From: CAYGKP01 sp964350605
Lineage (GTDB): Bacteria; Bacteroidota; Bacteroidia; Cytophagales; JAAEPT01
NCBI GenBank assembly: GCA_964350605.1
Contig: CAYGKP010000031.1
Coordinates: forward strand, 1-17,663
Length of the DNA: 17,663 nt
Direction of reading: 5' to 3'
Positions within the stretch are counted from its first letter, which is position 1. Every line of letters begins with the position of its first letter. Of the stretch, positions 8,146 through 15,383 are shown piece after piece. The notes under the pieces were generated by a model that worked only from the letters and a program-made list of their open reading frames with translations, did not search any database and was not told the DNA's origin. A program made the position numbers and the translations under genes.

Positions 8146-10100
8146 TGGACTACCTTCGTGCCGGAATGACTCGTCAAGGAATGAAACGCTGGGGCTTGGT
8201 CTGTGCGCTTGTCTTCTCGATGGGTGCGGCGCAGGCGCAACGCTTGGCCGACACGGCGATCTACGTGTTGGTCTACGGGCCGGAGACCACGGGTTCGTAC
8301 AAGGAGAGCGATTTGCTGGAGTTCCGAAACCCGAGCAGTTGGCTCGATACCAACCTGACGGATTTCCACCTGTACGACCCGGCCTTCCGGATGCAGGCCG
8401 ATCCACTGCAAGAGCTGGGCAACCTGGGTTCGCCCACACGCTACATCTTCTATCGCCCGCCGGGCCAAATCGGTGTGGGCCTTGGCTTTGATGCCTTCGA
8501 CGCCTGGGCACCACAGTCCGAGGACGTGCGCTACTACGACACCAAGTCGCCACATTCGAGCCTCAATTATGTGCAAGGCGGGCTGGGCCAGCAGATCCTG
8601 GAAGCGAAGTTCACTGCCAATGCATCGCCCGACATCAACTTGGGGGTCGACTTTCGACGCCTGACCTCCAACCCCCAACTGGGCCAACCCCTGGCCACCG
8701 ACCAATACGCTAGCCACTATGGATTCAAGGCGTGGCTCGGGGCGCGTTCCAAGCGCGGCAATTATCACCTCCTGCTCAACTTCACGACCCTCAACCACAT
8801 TGTGAACGAAAGCGGCGGAATCCGGCCCGACACCGCCGAGGCCTTCTCGAAAGACAACCTCTTTGATTACCAGGAGGAGCAAGTTTGGCTCACTGATGTG
8901 CAGCGGTACGATTGGCGCTATCAGTACCACCTGTATCAACAACTGTCGATCTTCGATTCGACAGTACAGCTCTATCATCGTGCCGACTATCACCTGCGGG
9001 TAAACCGCTACATCGACCGCGACTTGCAAGGCAACCGCGACTTTTACGAGGATCGTGGCATCTTCATCGAGCCGTTTGTGAATGACACGATTGGCGGGGT
9101 GCCCGTCGAGGTGTACAACTATTTCCCCGCCGAGTCGCTGCACGAGTTTTCGAACTACCACCTGATCCAAAACGAAGCGGGCATCAAGGGCGGAGACACC
9201 CTGAAGGCTTACCGGGTCTGGGTGCGGCGTAAGGATTTTACCTGGGAGGGCTCCATTGTGGCCGAGGACCAAGAAGTCTGGCAGAGCGAGAACTTCTTGG
9301 GTGGCTACCTACGGGCGGGCTTGCCGAACGGCATTGGCCTGGAAAGCGAGGGCGAGGTCAGCGACCGGGGCGATCTGCTGCTGCGCGGCGACCTGTGGGT
9401 CAAGGTGTTTCGCGGGGGTGTTCAGTTCACCCGCAAGTCGCCCGACTTGTTGCAGAATCATTTTGACGGGCGCTTCCTTCAATGGAACAACGACTTCCTG
9501 CAAACCACCAGCCTGAAAGTCCACGCCAACGCCGACGTACCCGTTGGCGAGAATGCGGCGGTCAATGCGGGCTTTGCCAACAATACGGTGACCGACTTGA
9601 TCTATTACGGCTCGGACGGCTTGCCCAAGCAGGAGGGGCCCTCGGTCAACCAGTTGTCGCTGTTTGTGGGTGGTCGTTGGACGTGGCAACCGCTCCACTT
9701 GAACGTGGAAAACCAAACGCGCTACACAGCTTCTAGTGGCCCTGAAGTGTTACCTGTACCCGAGTGGCACGTGCGCCAACGGCTTTACTGGAAAGGCTTG
9801 TTGGTCAGTGGGCGGCTGCCGATGCGCATCGGGGTGGACATCTCGTACCTGTCGAGCTACTACGCCCCGGACTACCTGCCTGTGACCGGGCAGTTCCTGG
9901 TCCAAAACGACTTCAAGAGCGATGGGTACGTAATGGTCGAGCCCTTCGTGAACGCTCGCGTCAAGCGCGCGCTGATTTTCATCAAACTGACCCACGGCAG
10001 TCAGGGCCTTTTCGGCGCGAACGGCTATTTCACCGCGCCGTACTACACGGGCCAACCTCGCTCGATGGAGTTTGGCATCCGCTGGGATTTCTACGATTGA
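8145..10100 (+). CDS. Putative outer-membrane porin (Bacteroidota Porin_10-like beta-barrel)
   Basis: A 651-residue exported protein. The signal peptide is clear: MKRWGLVCALVFSMGAAQA, with cleavage before QRLAD. The body is rich in alternating aromatic and polar residues with many short beta-strand-like segments (for example GGYLRAGLPNGIGLESEGEV, then LLLRGDLWVKVF). It ends in FGIRWDFYD, a terminal aromatic typical of outer-membrane barrels. Size and pattern match the 'putative porin' family of Bacteroidota. The start is uncertain: ATG 8145 overlaps the lpxK stop as TGATG, while in-frame ATGs at 8166 and 8181 give a more usual signal-peptide length (8181 leaves exactly MKRWGL...). I keep 8145 for the coupling. 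Transported substrate cannot be read from sequence. Family call is fairly confident. Confidence 0.85.
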   Translation: MDYLRAGMTRQGMKRWGLVCALVFSMGAAQAQRLADTAIYVLVYGPETTGSYKESDLLEFRNPSSWLDTNLTDFHLYDPAFRMQADPLQELGNLGSPTRYIFYRPPGQIGVGLGFDAFDAWAPQSEDVRYYDTKSPHSSLNYVQGGLGQQILEAKFTANASPDINLGVDFRRLTSNPQLGQPLATDQYASHYGFKAWLGARSKRGNYHLLLNFTTLNHIVNESGGIRPDTAEAFSKDNLFDYQEEQVWLTDVQRYDWRYQYHLYQQLSIFDSTVQLYHRADYHLRVNRYIDRDLQGNRDFYEDRGIFIEPFVNDTIGGVPVEVYNYFPAESLHEFSNYHLIQNEAGIKGGDTLKAYRVWVRRKDFTWEGSIVAEDQEVWQSENFLGGYLRAGLPNGIGLESEGEVSDRGDLLLRGDLWVKVFRGGVQFTRKSPDLLQNHFDGRFLQWNNDFLQTTSLKVHANADVPVGENAAVNAGFANNTVTDLIYYGSDGLPKQEGPSVNQLSLFVGGRWTWQPLHLNVENQTRYTASSGPEVLPVPEWHVRQRLYWKGLLVSGRLPMRIGVDISYLSSYYAPDYLPVTGQFLVQNDFKSDGYVMVEPFVNARVKRALIFIKLTHGSQGLFGANGYFTAPYYTGQPRSMEFGIRWDFYD

Positions 10101-10102
10101 CG

Positions 10103-10771
10103 ATGAGCGAACAACCACAACCCCGCCCCGAAGAGTTGGCCGCCCAGCTTCGCAAGCCGGAAGGCGAATTTGGCCTTCAAGTCGCCCAAGCGATGAACCG
10201 CACCAACGCGGACATGAACCGCAATTGTTATGGGGCCGTCGATGTGCAGGACGGCCATCGCGTGCTGGAGATTGGGCCGGGCAATGGATTTTTCATTCGC
10301 GAATTGCTGGGGGTTGGGCCCGGTGTACGCTACGCGGCCATTGACTATTCAGCCGATATGGTGGCCTTGATCGAACGGACGCATCGAAGCCAGATCACCG
10401 AAGGGTTGGTCGAAGTGGCGGTGGCTAGCGTCTCGGAGATCCCGTACCCCAATGATTCCTTTGATCGAATCGTGACGGTCAATACCCTCTATTTCTGGCC
10501 TGAGCCCTCCAGTGACGCAAAGGAAGTCCTGCGGGTGCTCAAGCCGGGCGGTCGGTTGTGCCTGGGCATTCGCCCCAAGAATGAGGCCGAACAACTGCCA
10601 GTTACGAAGTTCGGCTTCACGCTCTACACTGCCGAGGAAGCGGAAGCCTTGCTGAAAGCCGCAGGCTTTGTGAACGTGCGCCACGAGTTGATTGCCGATC
10701 CGCCAATGGAATGGCAAGGGCAGAGCTACCAACTGCATACCCTTTGCCTGATCGCCGAGAAAGCCCCCTGA
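10103..10771 (+). CDS. Class I SAM-dependent methyltransferase
   Basis: A 222-residue Rossmann-fold methyltransferase of the Methyltransf_11/UbiE-like type. SAM-binding motif I is VLEIGPGNGFF (54-64), the acidic residue after beta-2 lies in YAAIDYSADMV, motif II-like DSFDRIVTVNTLYFWPE lies mid-protein, and VLRVLKPGGRLCLGI marks the post-motif III strand. The N terminus (EFGLQVAQAMNRTNADMNR) forms a helical cap that may contact substrate. The substrate is not identifiable. The gene begins 2 nt after the porin stop, and its TGA overlaps the miaE ATG, so it belongs to the lpxK-porin-miaE operon. The start is fixed by this spacing; the longer frame back to 9764 is inside the porin gene. Confidence 0.9.
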   Translation: MSEQPQPRPEELAAQLRKPEGEFGLQVAQAMNRTNADMNRNCYGAVDVQDGHRVLEIGPGNGFFIRELLGVGPGVRYAAIDYSADMVALIERTHRSQITEGLVEVAVASVSEIPYPNDSFDRIVTVNTLYFWPEPSSDAKEVLRVLKPGGRLCLGIRPKNEAEQLPVTKFGFTLYTAEEAEALLKAAGFVNVRHELIADPPMEWQGQSYQLHTLCLIAEKAP

Positions 10772-11370
10772 TGGAAGCGGCTGAAAAGCATGTCCTGGCA
10801 CTGCGCCTACCGACCGATCCGCGTTGGGCGAAGATGGTCCAACAAGACCTGGGGCAGATCCTGACCGATCATGCGTATTGCGAACAGAAAGCCGCCTCGT
10901 CGGGCATTTCGCTGATTGTCAGCTATTCGAATCACCCAGGATTGGTCGAAACCCTCGCACCGATTGTGGCCGAGGAGTGGGGGCACTTTCGGGCCGTGCT
11001 CGCTGAATTGAGCAAGCGCGGCTTGAAGCTGGGCGCCCAGCGCAAAGACGACTACGTGGCGGGCTTGCTGCGCATCAAGCGGAGCGGAAACCGGATGGAG
11101 AACTTGGTCGAGCACCTACTGATGAACGCCCTGATCGAAGCGCGCTCCTGCGAGCGGTTTCGGGTGCTGAACCGCGAGATTGCGGACGAAGGATTGAAGG
11201 CCTTCTACTATGACCTGATGGTCAGCGAAGCGGGGCACTACCGCACGTTCCTCGACCTCGCCGAAACCTGTCTGTCTAAAGAGGAAGTCCGTGCGCGCTG
11301 GCAACACTGGTTGGATGCCGAGGCGGAGTTGGTTGCGACCCTCGAGCCGCGCCCCGACCGAATGCATTAG
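10771..11370 (+). CDS. miaE: tRNA-(ms2io6A)-hydroxylase MiaE
   Basis: A 199-residue ferritin-like diiron monooxygenase that hydroxylates the isopentenyl side chain of ms2i6A37 in tRNA, giving ms2io6A; it needs O2. Diiron ligands are all in place: E38 (HAYCEQKAASSG), E69 and H72 (EEWGHF), E123 (LIEARSCERF), and E153 and H156 (SEAGHY). The QRKDDYVAGL and RSGNRMENLVEHLL blocks also match the family, and the length is about the family norm. The ATG overlaps the preceding TGA by 1 nt. Its substrate is produced by MiaB, which is encoded about 8 kb away in this window. Its placement behind envelope genes rather than tRNA genes is unusual. Confidence 0.93.
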   Translation: MEAAEKHVLALRLPTDPRWAKMVQQDLGQILTDHAYCEQKAASSGISLIVSYSNHPGLVETLAPIVAEEWGHFRAVLAELSKRGLKLGAQRKDDYVAGLLRIKRSGNRMENLVEHLLMNALIEARSCERFRVLNREIADEGLKAFYYDLMVSEAGHYRTFLDLAETCLSKEEVRARWQHWLDAEAELVATLEPRPDRMH

Positions 11371-11381
11371 GCGCTCGCCTA
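11368..11381. repeat. 14-bp palindrome holding the stop codons of two convergent genes
   Basis: TAGGCGCTCGCCTA is a perfect inverted repeat. Its left TAG is the miaE stop, and its right end, read on the other strand, is the TAG stop of the 11379-12647 gene. Only 8 nt separate the two coding regions. As a hairpin it would have a 5-bp stem with a 4-nt loop and no clear U-tract, so it is at best a weak terminator. Confidence 0.4.
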
Positions 11382-12647
11382 GGTCTTTCGGTGCTTGTTC
11401 TTGGCCGCAGGGAACAGAATGTTGTTGAGAATCAACCGATAACCCGGCGAATTGGGGTGCAGGTTCAGGTCCGTGGGTTCTTCGCCAACAAAGTGTTGGT
11501 AGTCTTCGGGGTCATGCCCGCCATAGAAAGTCCAAAAGCCCTCGCCGAAGGTCGAGTGCATGTAGCGCACCTCGCCAACCGCTGGGTTTTCGCCCAGAAT
11601 CAGGACGTCCTTCTTGACTAGGTGTTTTTTATAGGCCGTGGTCTGGCCCATGAAACCCTTGACGATTTGGGTGTGGTTCTGGGTTAGGATGGTGGGGATG
11701 GGGTCCCACTTGGCCGAGAACTGGAAGAGTTCGAAGAAGTCGTTTTGCTCGTTGAGCCCCGAACGCGAGTTGTTGTCGATGTCCGAGTACTCGTATTCAT
11801 AGGGATTCAGTGAGAGGCGGAAGTTCTCGAAGGCAAAGCAGCCGTCGTATTTCAACTTCTGTTGCGCCCGTGGATCAATCGGGTCGCCGTCAAACATGGG
11901 TGCGCAGATGTCGACCCCATCAGCGGCCAGGGCAATGTCATAGGTATCGGTCGCCGAACACATGGCAAAGAGAAAGCCCCCCGAAGCCACGTAGTCGCGA
12001 ATTTTCAGGACGGTGGCCAGCTTCAGGTGCGAGACTTTTGCGAAGCCGTGCTTGTGGGCGGAGGCTTCGTACTCGCGTTGCTGGGCCACATACCAAGGCG
12101 CGGTGTGGTAATTGGCGTAGAACTTTCCGTACTGACCGGTGAAGTCTTCGTGGTGCAGGTGCAGCCAGTCATAGCGGGGCAGCATTCCGGCCAGCAGTTC
12201 GTCATCAAAGATGACATCGTAGGGAATCTCCGCGTAAGTGAGGACCAAGGTGACCGCATCGTCCCACGGCTGTTTGGTCTTTGGCGAGTAGACGGCAATC
12301 TTCGGCGCGGTCTCCAGCGGCATGACATCCATGTTGACTGCCGGGCTCTGCAAGGTGTTTTTCAACCCTTGATATTCGCCGTCGGAAATCAGTTCGTAGC
12401 TCACCCCACGCACCCGAAGTTCTTCCTCGTAGGCTACTTTGTGTGGGTACGCAAAGCTGCCGCCGCGATAATTAAGCAACCAATCTGCCGTTCCGCCGTT
12501 TTCTAGTATCCAGTAGGTAACCCCGTAGGCTTTCAGGTGGTTGCTTTGCCGTTCGTCCATGGGAACCAATAAGGTGCTGGCCCAACTGGCACCAGCGCCA
12601 AGCCACACAAAGAGGGCGAACACAAAGAAGCGGCAAGGTGATTGCAT
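11379..12647 (-). CDS. Secreted protein of the Bacteroidota family usually labelled 'asparagine synthetase B'
   Basis: A 422-residue protein with a signal peptide (hydrophobic 6-20, likely cleavage after ASWA at 23). The mature N terminus, TLLVPMDERQSNHLKAYGV then DWLLNYRGGSF, matches my recollection of a Bacteroidota family commonly labelled asparagine synthetase B. I see neither the N-terminal catalytic Cys nor the SGGxDS PP-loop of true AsnB, so that name is doubtful. A central region starting KIAVYSPKTKQPWDDAV looks like an alpha/beta amidotransferase-like (GATase1/ThuA-type) fold: YDWLHLHHEDFTG, then GGFLFAMCSATD with C230 at a possible nucleophile elbow, and FWTFYGGHDPED with H378. Function is unknown; location is periplasmic or extracellular. 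It ends 8 nt from the convergent miaE. Confidence 0.8.
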   Translation of the reverse strand: MQSPCRFFVFALFVWLGAGASWASTLLVPMDERQSNHLKAYGVTYWILENGGTADWLLNYRGGSFAYPHKVAYEEELRVRGVSYELISDGEYQGLKNTLQSPAVNMDVMPLETAPKIAVYSPKTKQPWDDAVTLVLTYAEIPYDVIFDDELLAGMLPRYDWLHLHHEDFTGQYGKFYANYHTAPWYVAQQREYEASAHKHGFAKVSHLKLATVLKIRDYVASGGFLFAMCSATDTYDIALAADGVDICAPMFDGDPIDPRAQQKLKYDGCFAFENFRLSLNPYEYEYSDIDNNSRSGLNEQNDFFELFQFSAKWDPIPTILTQNHTQIVKGFMGQTTAYKKHLVKKDVLILGENPAVGEVRYMHSTFGEGFWTFYGGHDPEDYQHFVGEEPTDLNLHPNSPGYRLILNNILFPAAKNKHRKT

Positions 12648-12690
12648 GAAGTTGTTAGGAGTTACCAGAAGGTGGTTTCAGAGAATGTAA

Positions 12691-12698
12691 CCAAGATA
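12691..12698 (-). promoter_or_regulatory. -7-like element for the 12647 gene in a 239-nt divergent gap
   Basis: Between the divergent starts at 12647 and 12887, the minus strand reads TATCTTGG, one base from the Bacteroidota -7 consensus TAnnTTTG, about 43 nt before the ATG. A TTTG lies upstream but at about 25 nt spacing, longer than usual. On the plus strand TAAATTGG (12757-12764) is a similar one-off match for the 12887 gene. Both are weak calls. Nothing else stands out in this gap. Confidence 0.22.
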
Positions 12699-12886
12699 CG
12701 GAAAGATTCATCCCCGAAATGCGCAAAGAAATCACGCGTTCTAATTACTCAATCGCTAAATTGGTGCTGAATAGTGCAAGCACCACTCTCGGTGGAGCTC
12801 TGTTGTTTCCTATGGAGAGATTACCCATTTTTGCCAGAACCACATCACGAGCTGTGACCACTAGCCTCTCGTCCCCACTCTACGCA

Positions 12887-13675
12887 ATGCGTCGCTTCGG
12901 CGTTCTTTTCCTTGCCCTCTGGTCCCTGTGCGCCACTTCGGTTTCCGCACAGACGATCACCCTGTCGGGGGCCTACCAAGGAAAGAACCTGTACGTTCAG
13001 AACCCCTTCACAGGAAACTTGAAAGATTTCTGTACCGAGGACGTGTACGTCAATGATGTTAAAGTGCTATCGAGCCCTCGTTCGAGTGCGTATGAGATTG
13101 ACCTTTCGCACCTTTCGAACGGCGCGGACGTAACGGTTCGCATCACCCATAAAGGAGATTGCCAGCCGAAAATCCTGAACCCACAGGTCATCCAGGCGGC
13201 CAGCAAATTTGCTTTCAAATCTGTTGACATCAGCCAAGGGGCCATCGCTTGGTCTACTGCAGGAGAGACACCCGGGGGGTATTTCTACATCCAACAGTTC
13301 CGCAACAACAACTGGACAACCCAAAAGCGCATCCGCGGACGTGGTTCGAATCCGGCGAGCTATTCGACCGAGCCGACGCACCATTCGTTGATCAACAAAT
13401 ACCGCATTAAGTACAACCAGAACGACGGACAGATCTTCTACTCTAAGACCATTGAGTTTCAGTCGAGCACCCCACTGGTGGAGTTTTATCCCAAGCGTGT
13501 GTCGACCAGCCTGAACTTCTCAGCTGATACCGATTTTGAGATCTACGACCGCTTTGGCAACAAGGTGAAGGAAGGTCGCGGCACGAAAGTCGATTGCACC
13601 GACTTGAAGGGGAACGAAGTCTACACGGTGGTCTTCGATAACCAGACGCGCAACTTCCTAAAGAAGCCAAACTAA
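12887..13675 (+). CDS. Conserved secreted protein of unknown function
   Basis: A 262-residue protein with a clear signal peptide (MRRFGVLFLALWSLCATSVSA, then QTITL). The mature protein is beta-rich. It has two cysteines (C49 in KDFCTEDVYVN and C92 in HKGDCQPKI) that could form a disulfide, and a KNLYVQNPF block near the N terminus that I associate with a widespread but uncharacterised Bacteroidota family. The last 45 residues (FEIYDRFGNKVKEGRGTKVD, then LKGNEVYTVVFDNQTRNFLKK) resemble the Ig-like C-terminal sorting domains of the type IX system, though they also resemble the rest of this family. The frame is open back to 12719, but that adds 56 residues ahead of a good signal peptide, so ATG 12887 is preferred. 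A hairpin terminator follows 22 nt after the stop. Confidence 0.78.
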   Translation: MRRFGVLFLALWSLCATSVSAQTITLSGAYQGKNLYVQNPFTGNLKDFCTEDVYVNDVKVLSSPRSSAYEIDLSHLSNGADVTVRITHKGDCQPKILNPQVIQAASKFAFKSVDISQGAIAWSTAGETPGGYFYIQQFRNNNWTTQKRIRGRGSNPASYSTEPTHHSLINKYRIKYNQNDGQIFYSKTIEFQSSTPLVEFYPKRVSTSLNFSADTDFEIYDRFGNKVKEGRGTKVDCTDLKGNEVYTVVFDNQTRNFLKKPN

Positions 13676-13697
13676 GATCGGCTTGAAATCGCATTTG

Positions 13698-13723
13698 AAA
13701 ACGCCTCGGAAACGAGGCGTTTT
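13698..13723. terminator. Bidirectional intrinsic terminator
   Basis: An 11-bp stem (AAAACGCCTCG against CGAGGCGTTTT) closes a GAAA tetraloop at 13709-13712. It has T-runs downstream on the plus strand (TTTTT, 13720-13724) and TTTTC on the minus strand. It lies between the convergent 12887-13675 gene and mtaB and should stop both transcripts. It overlaps neither coding region. Confidence 0.88.
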
Positions 13724-13727
13724 TCGT

Positions 13728-15035
13728 TTAGGCAGGTAGGAGGAGAGCGCCTTCCAGCCAGCCTTCGGGGCTCAGGGTGCCGACCTCCACTTCGACCAGT
13801 TTCCCGGCCAATGCCGCGTGAGCGGGTAGGCGGACGCGCAGGTAGTCTTCGGTCCAGCCTTCCATGTGGCTGCCCTTTCGTTCTTGTTCGACCAGCACGG
13901 TTCGGGTCGCGCCCACGCGCTCTGCGGCAAAGCCCGCTTGTTTGCGGATCGAGAGATCGCGCAGGGCTTGTGAACGCCGCTGGCGTTCGGCGGCGGGGAC
14001 GGGCTCGGCAAATTCGATGGCCGGTGTATTGGGCCGTTCCGAGTACGTAAACACATGGAGGTAGGCCACCGGGAGATCGCGCAGAAAGGCTTCGGTTTCC
14101 GCAAACAACTCCTCAGTTTCGCTCGGAAACCCAACAATCACATCTGCCCCGATAGCCGCTTGGGGCATCCGGTCCAAGATTTGTGCGACGCGCCGACGGT
14201 AGAGGGCCGTGTCGTAGCGTCGGCGCATGGCCTTTAGTATGGTGTCGCTGCCCGATTGAAGGGGCAAGTGGAAGTGGGGGACGATCTTTCCGCTCGCGGC
14301 GACAAAGTCGATGATCTCTTCGGAGAGCAGGTTGGGCTCGATGGACGAGATGCGATAGCGCTCAATGCCCGGGGCTTCCACCAGGGCTTCCAGTAGTTCC
14401 AGAAAGGTGGTTTCACGCTTGCCGTCCACGATCCCGAAGTCGCCGATGTTGACACCCGTCAGCACGACTTCGCGCACCCCTTGGCGACCCAGGCCCTCGG
14501 CTTGCTCTACGAGGGATTGAATCTGGGGGCTGCGGCTGCGGCCACGTGCCAGGGGGATGGTACAGAATGCGCAATGGTAGTTGCAGCCGTCTTGCACTTT
14601 CAGGAAGCTTCGCGTGCGATCGCCGAGTGAAAAGCCGGGGACAAATTCGGTGGCTTGCCGCACGGAACCGGCGACGACCCGCGGTTCGCACCCCGCTCGT
14701 AAGCCTTCAATGTGTTCGACGAGTTGAAATTTTTCCGCAGCCCCGAGCACCACGCCAACACCGGGAATCTCGGCGATGTCCTTTGGCTTGAGCTGTGCGT
14801 AGCAGCCGACTACTGCAACAAAGGCTTCCGGGTTTCGGCGTAGCGCGCTGCGTACGGCATTTCGACATTTTCGGTCGGCATTCTCCGTAACCGAACACGT
14901 ATTAATAACGTACACATCGGCCGCCGCCTGAAACTCGACTGCTTTGTAGCCAGCTTGCTCAAAGCGTCTGGCGAGAGTTGAAGTCTCGGCGAAATTGAGC
15001 TTGCAGCCCAGCGTGTGAAATGCCACGTGTTGCAC
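13728..15035 (-). CDS. mtaB: tRNA (t6A37)-C2 methylthiotransferase MtaB
   Basis: A 435-residue radical-SAM methylthiotransferase that converts t6A37 to ms2t6A37 in tRNAs reading ANN codons. The N-terminal cluster cysteines are C11 (HTLGCKLNFAET), C47 (INTCSVTENADRKCR) and C78 (VVGCYAQLKP). The radical-SAM motif is C151, C155 and C158 in QDGCNYHCAFCTIPLARG. A TRAM-like domain ends the protein. The AFHTLGCKLNFAET start is the Bacteroidota MtaB form and separates it from MiaB (YGCQMN). I use a GTG start at 15035 (VQHVAFHTLGC), because the in-frame ATG at 15110 adds 25 unrelated residues and would read through a perfect -7-like element. It converges on the 12887 gene at the shared terminator. Confidence 0.92.
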   Translation of the reverse strand: MQHVAFHTLGCKLNFAETSTLARRFEQAGYKAVEFQAAADVYVINTCSVTENADRKCRNAVRSALRRNPEAFVAVVGCYAQLKPKDIAEIPGVGVVLGAAEKFQLVEHIEGLRAGCEPRVVAGSVRQATEFVPGFSLGDRTRSFLKVQDGCNYHCAFCTIPLARGRSRSPQIQSLVEQAEGLGRQGVREVVLTGVNIGDFGIVDGKRETTFLELLEALVEAPGIERYRISSIEPNLLSEEIIDFVAASGKIVPHFHLPLQSGSDTILKAMRRRYDTALYRRRVAQILDRMPQAAIGADVIVGFPSETEELFAETEAFLRDLPVAYLHVFTYSERPNTPAIEFAEPVPAAERQRRSQALRDLSIRKQAGFAAERVGATRTVLVEQERKGSHMEGWTEDYLRVRLPAHAALAGKLVEVEVGTLSPEGWLEGALLLPA

Positions 15036-15039
15036 GGCA

Positions 15040-15047
15040 CAAAGATA
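15040..15047 (-). promoter_or_regulatory. Perfect Bacteroidota -7 element in front of mtaB
   Basis: The minus strand reads TATCTTTG, an exact match to TAnnTTTG, ending 4 nt before the GTG chosen as the mtaB start. If used, transcription would begin at or next to the start codon and the mRNA would be leaderless. No -33 TTG box at 19-21 nt spacing was found. Confidence 0.4.
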
Positions 15048-15186
15048 GCCAACGTGCGGTTGGGGCCGGACAGTCAACCCAAATTCCAAACAGGAGATAG
15101 CACGAAACAAAGGGAGTCGAGGGGGTAGTTTGTGCAGAGTTGTCCTATTTGTGATGTGTTAAGTGCAAATTATCTCAATCGAATTG

Positions 15187-15201
15187 CTTGAATATTTCAA
15201 G
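15187..15201. repeat. Inverted repeat CTTGAA-TAT-TTCAAG upstream of glnA
   Basis: A perfect 6+3+6 inverted repeat, 38 nt upstream of the candidate -33 box of glnA. The size and symmetry suit a dimeric transcription factor site. No specific regulator can be named from it. Confidence 0.4.
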
Positions 15202-15212
15202 GGGTCTCGGGG

Positions 15213-15223
15213 TCTGGACCAGA
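15213..15223. repeat. Inverted repeat TCTGG-A-CCAGA upstream of glnA
   Basis: A perfect 5+1+5 inverted repeat, 16 nt upstream of the candidate -33 box and partly overlapping a GGGGTCT tandem repeat. It is a plausible activator site by position; this is inference only. Confidence 0.3.
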
Positions 15224-15239
15224 GATAGGGCTGGTTTAG

Positions 15240-15270
15240 TTGGAATTTATCGGACAAGTTTCTACTTTAG
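15240..15270 (+). promoter_or_regulatory. Candidate glnA promoter (-33/-7)
   Basis: TTG at 15240-15242, a 20-nt spacer, then TACTTTAG at 15263-15270. The second element differs at one base from TAnnTTTG, and the spacing fits the Bacteroidota primary sigma factor. Transcription would start near 15276, leaving a leader of about 108 nt before the glnA ATG. Confidence 0.4.
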
Positions 15271-15383
15271 AATTCTTGATTTCTGAGTCGGAGGGGAGTT
15301 CACACCCTGCTCACCTCGCCCGATTCTTTCCCAGGAAATTGACCAAAACAAAGTCACACCCCAACCCCTAATACCCCTTAACG

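Larger units (their letters stand above)
15036..15383. other. 348-nt intergenic region between mtaB and glnA
   Basis: No gene is seen here. It is visibly more AT-rich than its surroundings. It holds a -7-like element for mtaB at the left end, two inverted repeats, a short GGGGTCT tandem repeat (15201-15207 and 15209-15215) and a -33/-7 promoter candidate for glnA, each listed or discussed separately. The last 45 nt before glnA are C- and A-rich with no Shine-Dalgarno sequence. Confidence 0.6.

Noticed and set aside
7174..8553. Long minus-strand frame (459 codons) opposite lpxK and the porin start
   Set aside because: Antisense to lpxK, whose P-loop and other motifs are intact; typical GC-rich shadow.
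7953..9272. Long minus-strand frame (439 codons) opposite the porin
   Set aside because: It spans the lpxK/porin junction antisense and has no motif or signal; the plus-strand genes explain the region.
12719..12886. Upstream extension of the secreted protein gene to ATG 12719
   Set aside because: It would put 56 residues before a complete signal peptide that begins naturally at ATG 12887.
15036..15110. Upstream extension of mtaB to ATG 15110
   Set aside because: The 25 extra residues do not resemble MtaB N termini and would cover an exact -7 promoter motif.
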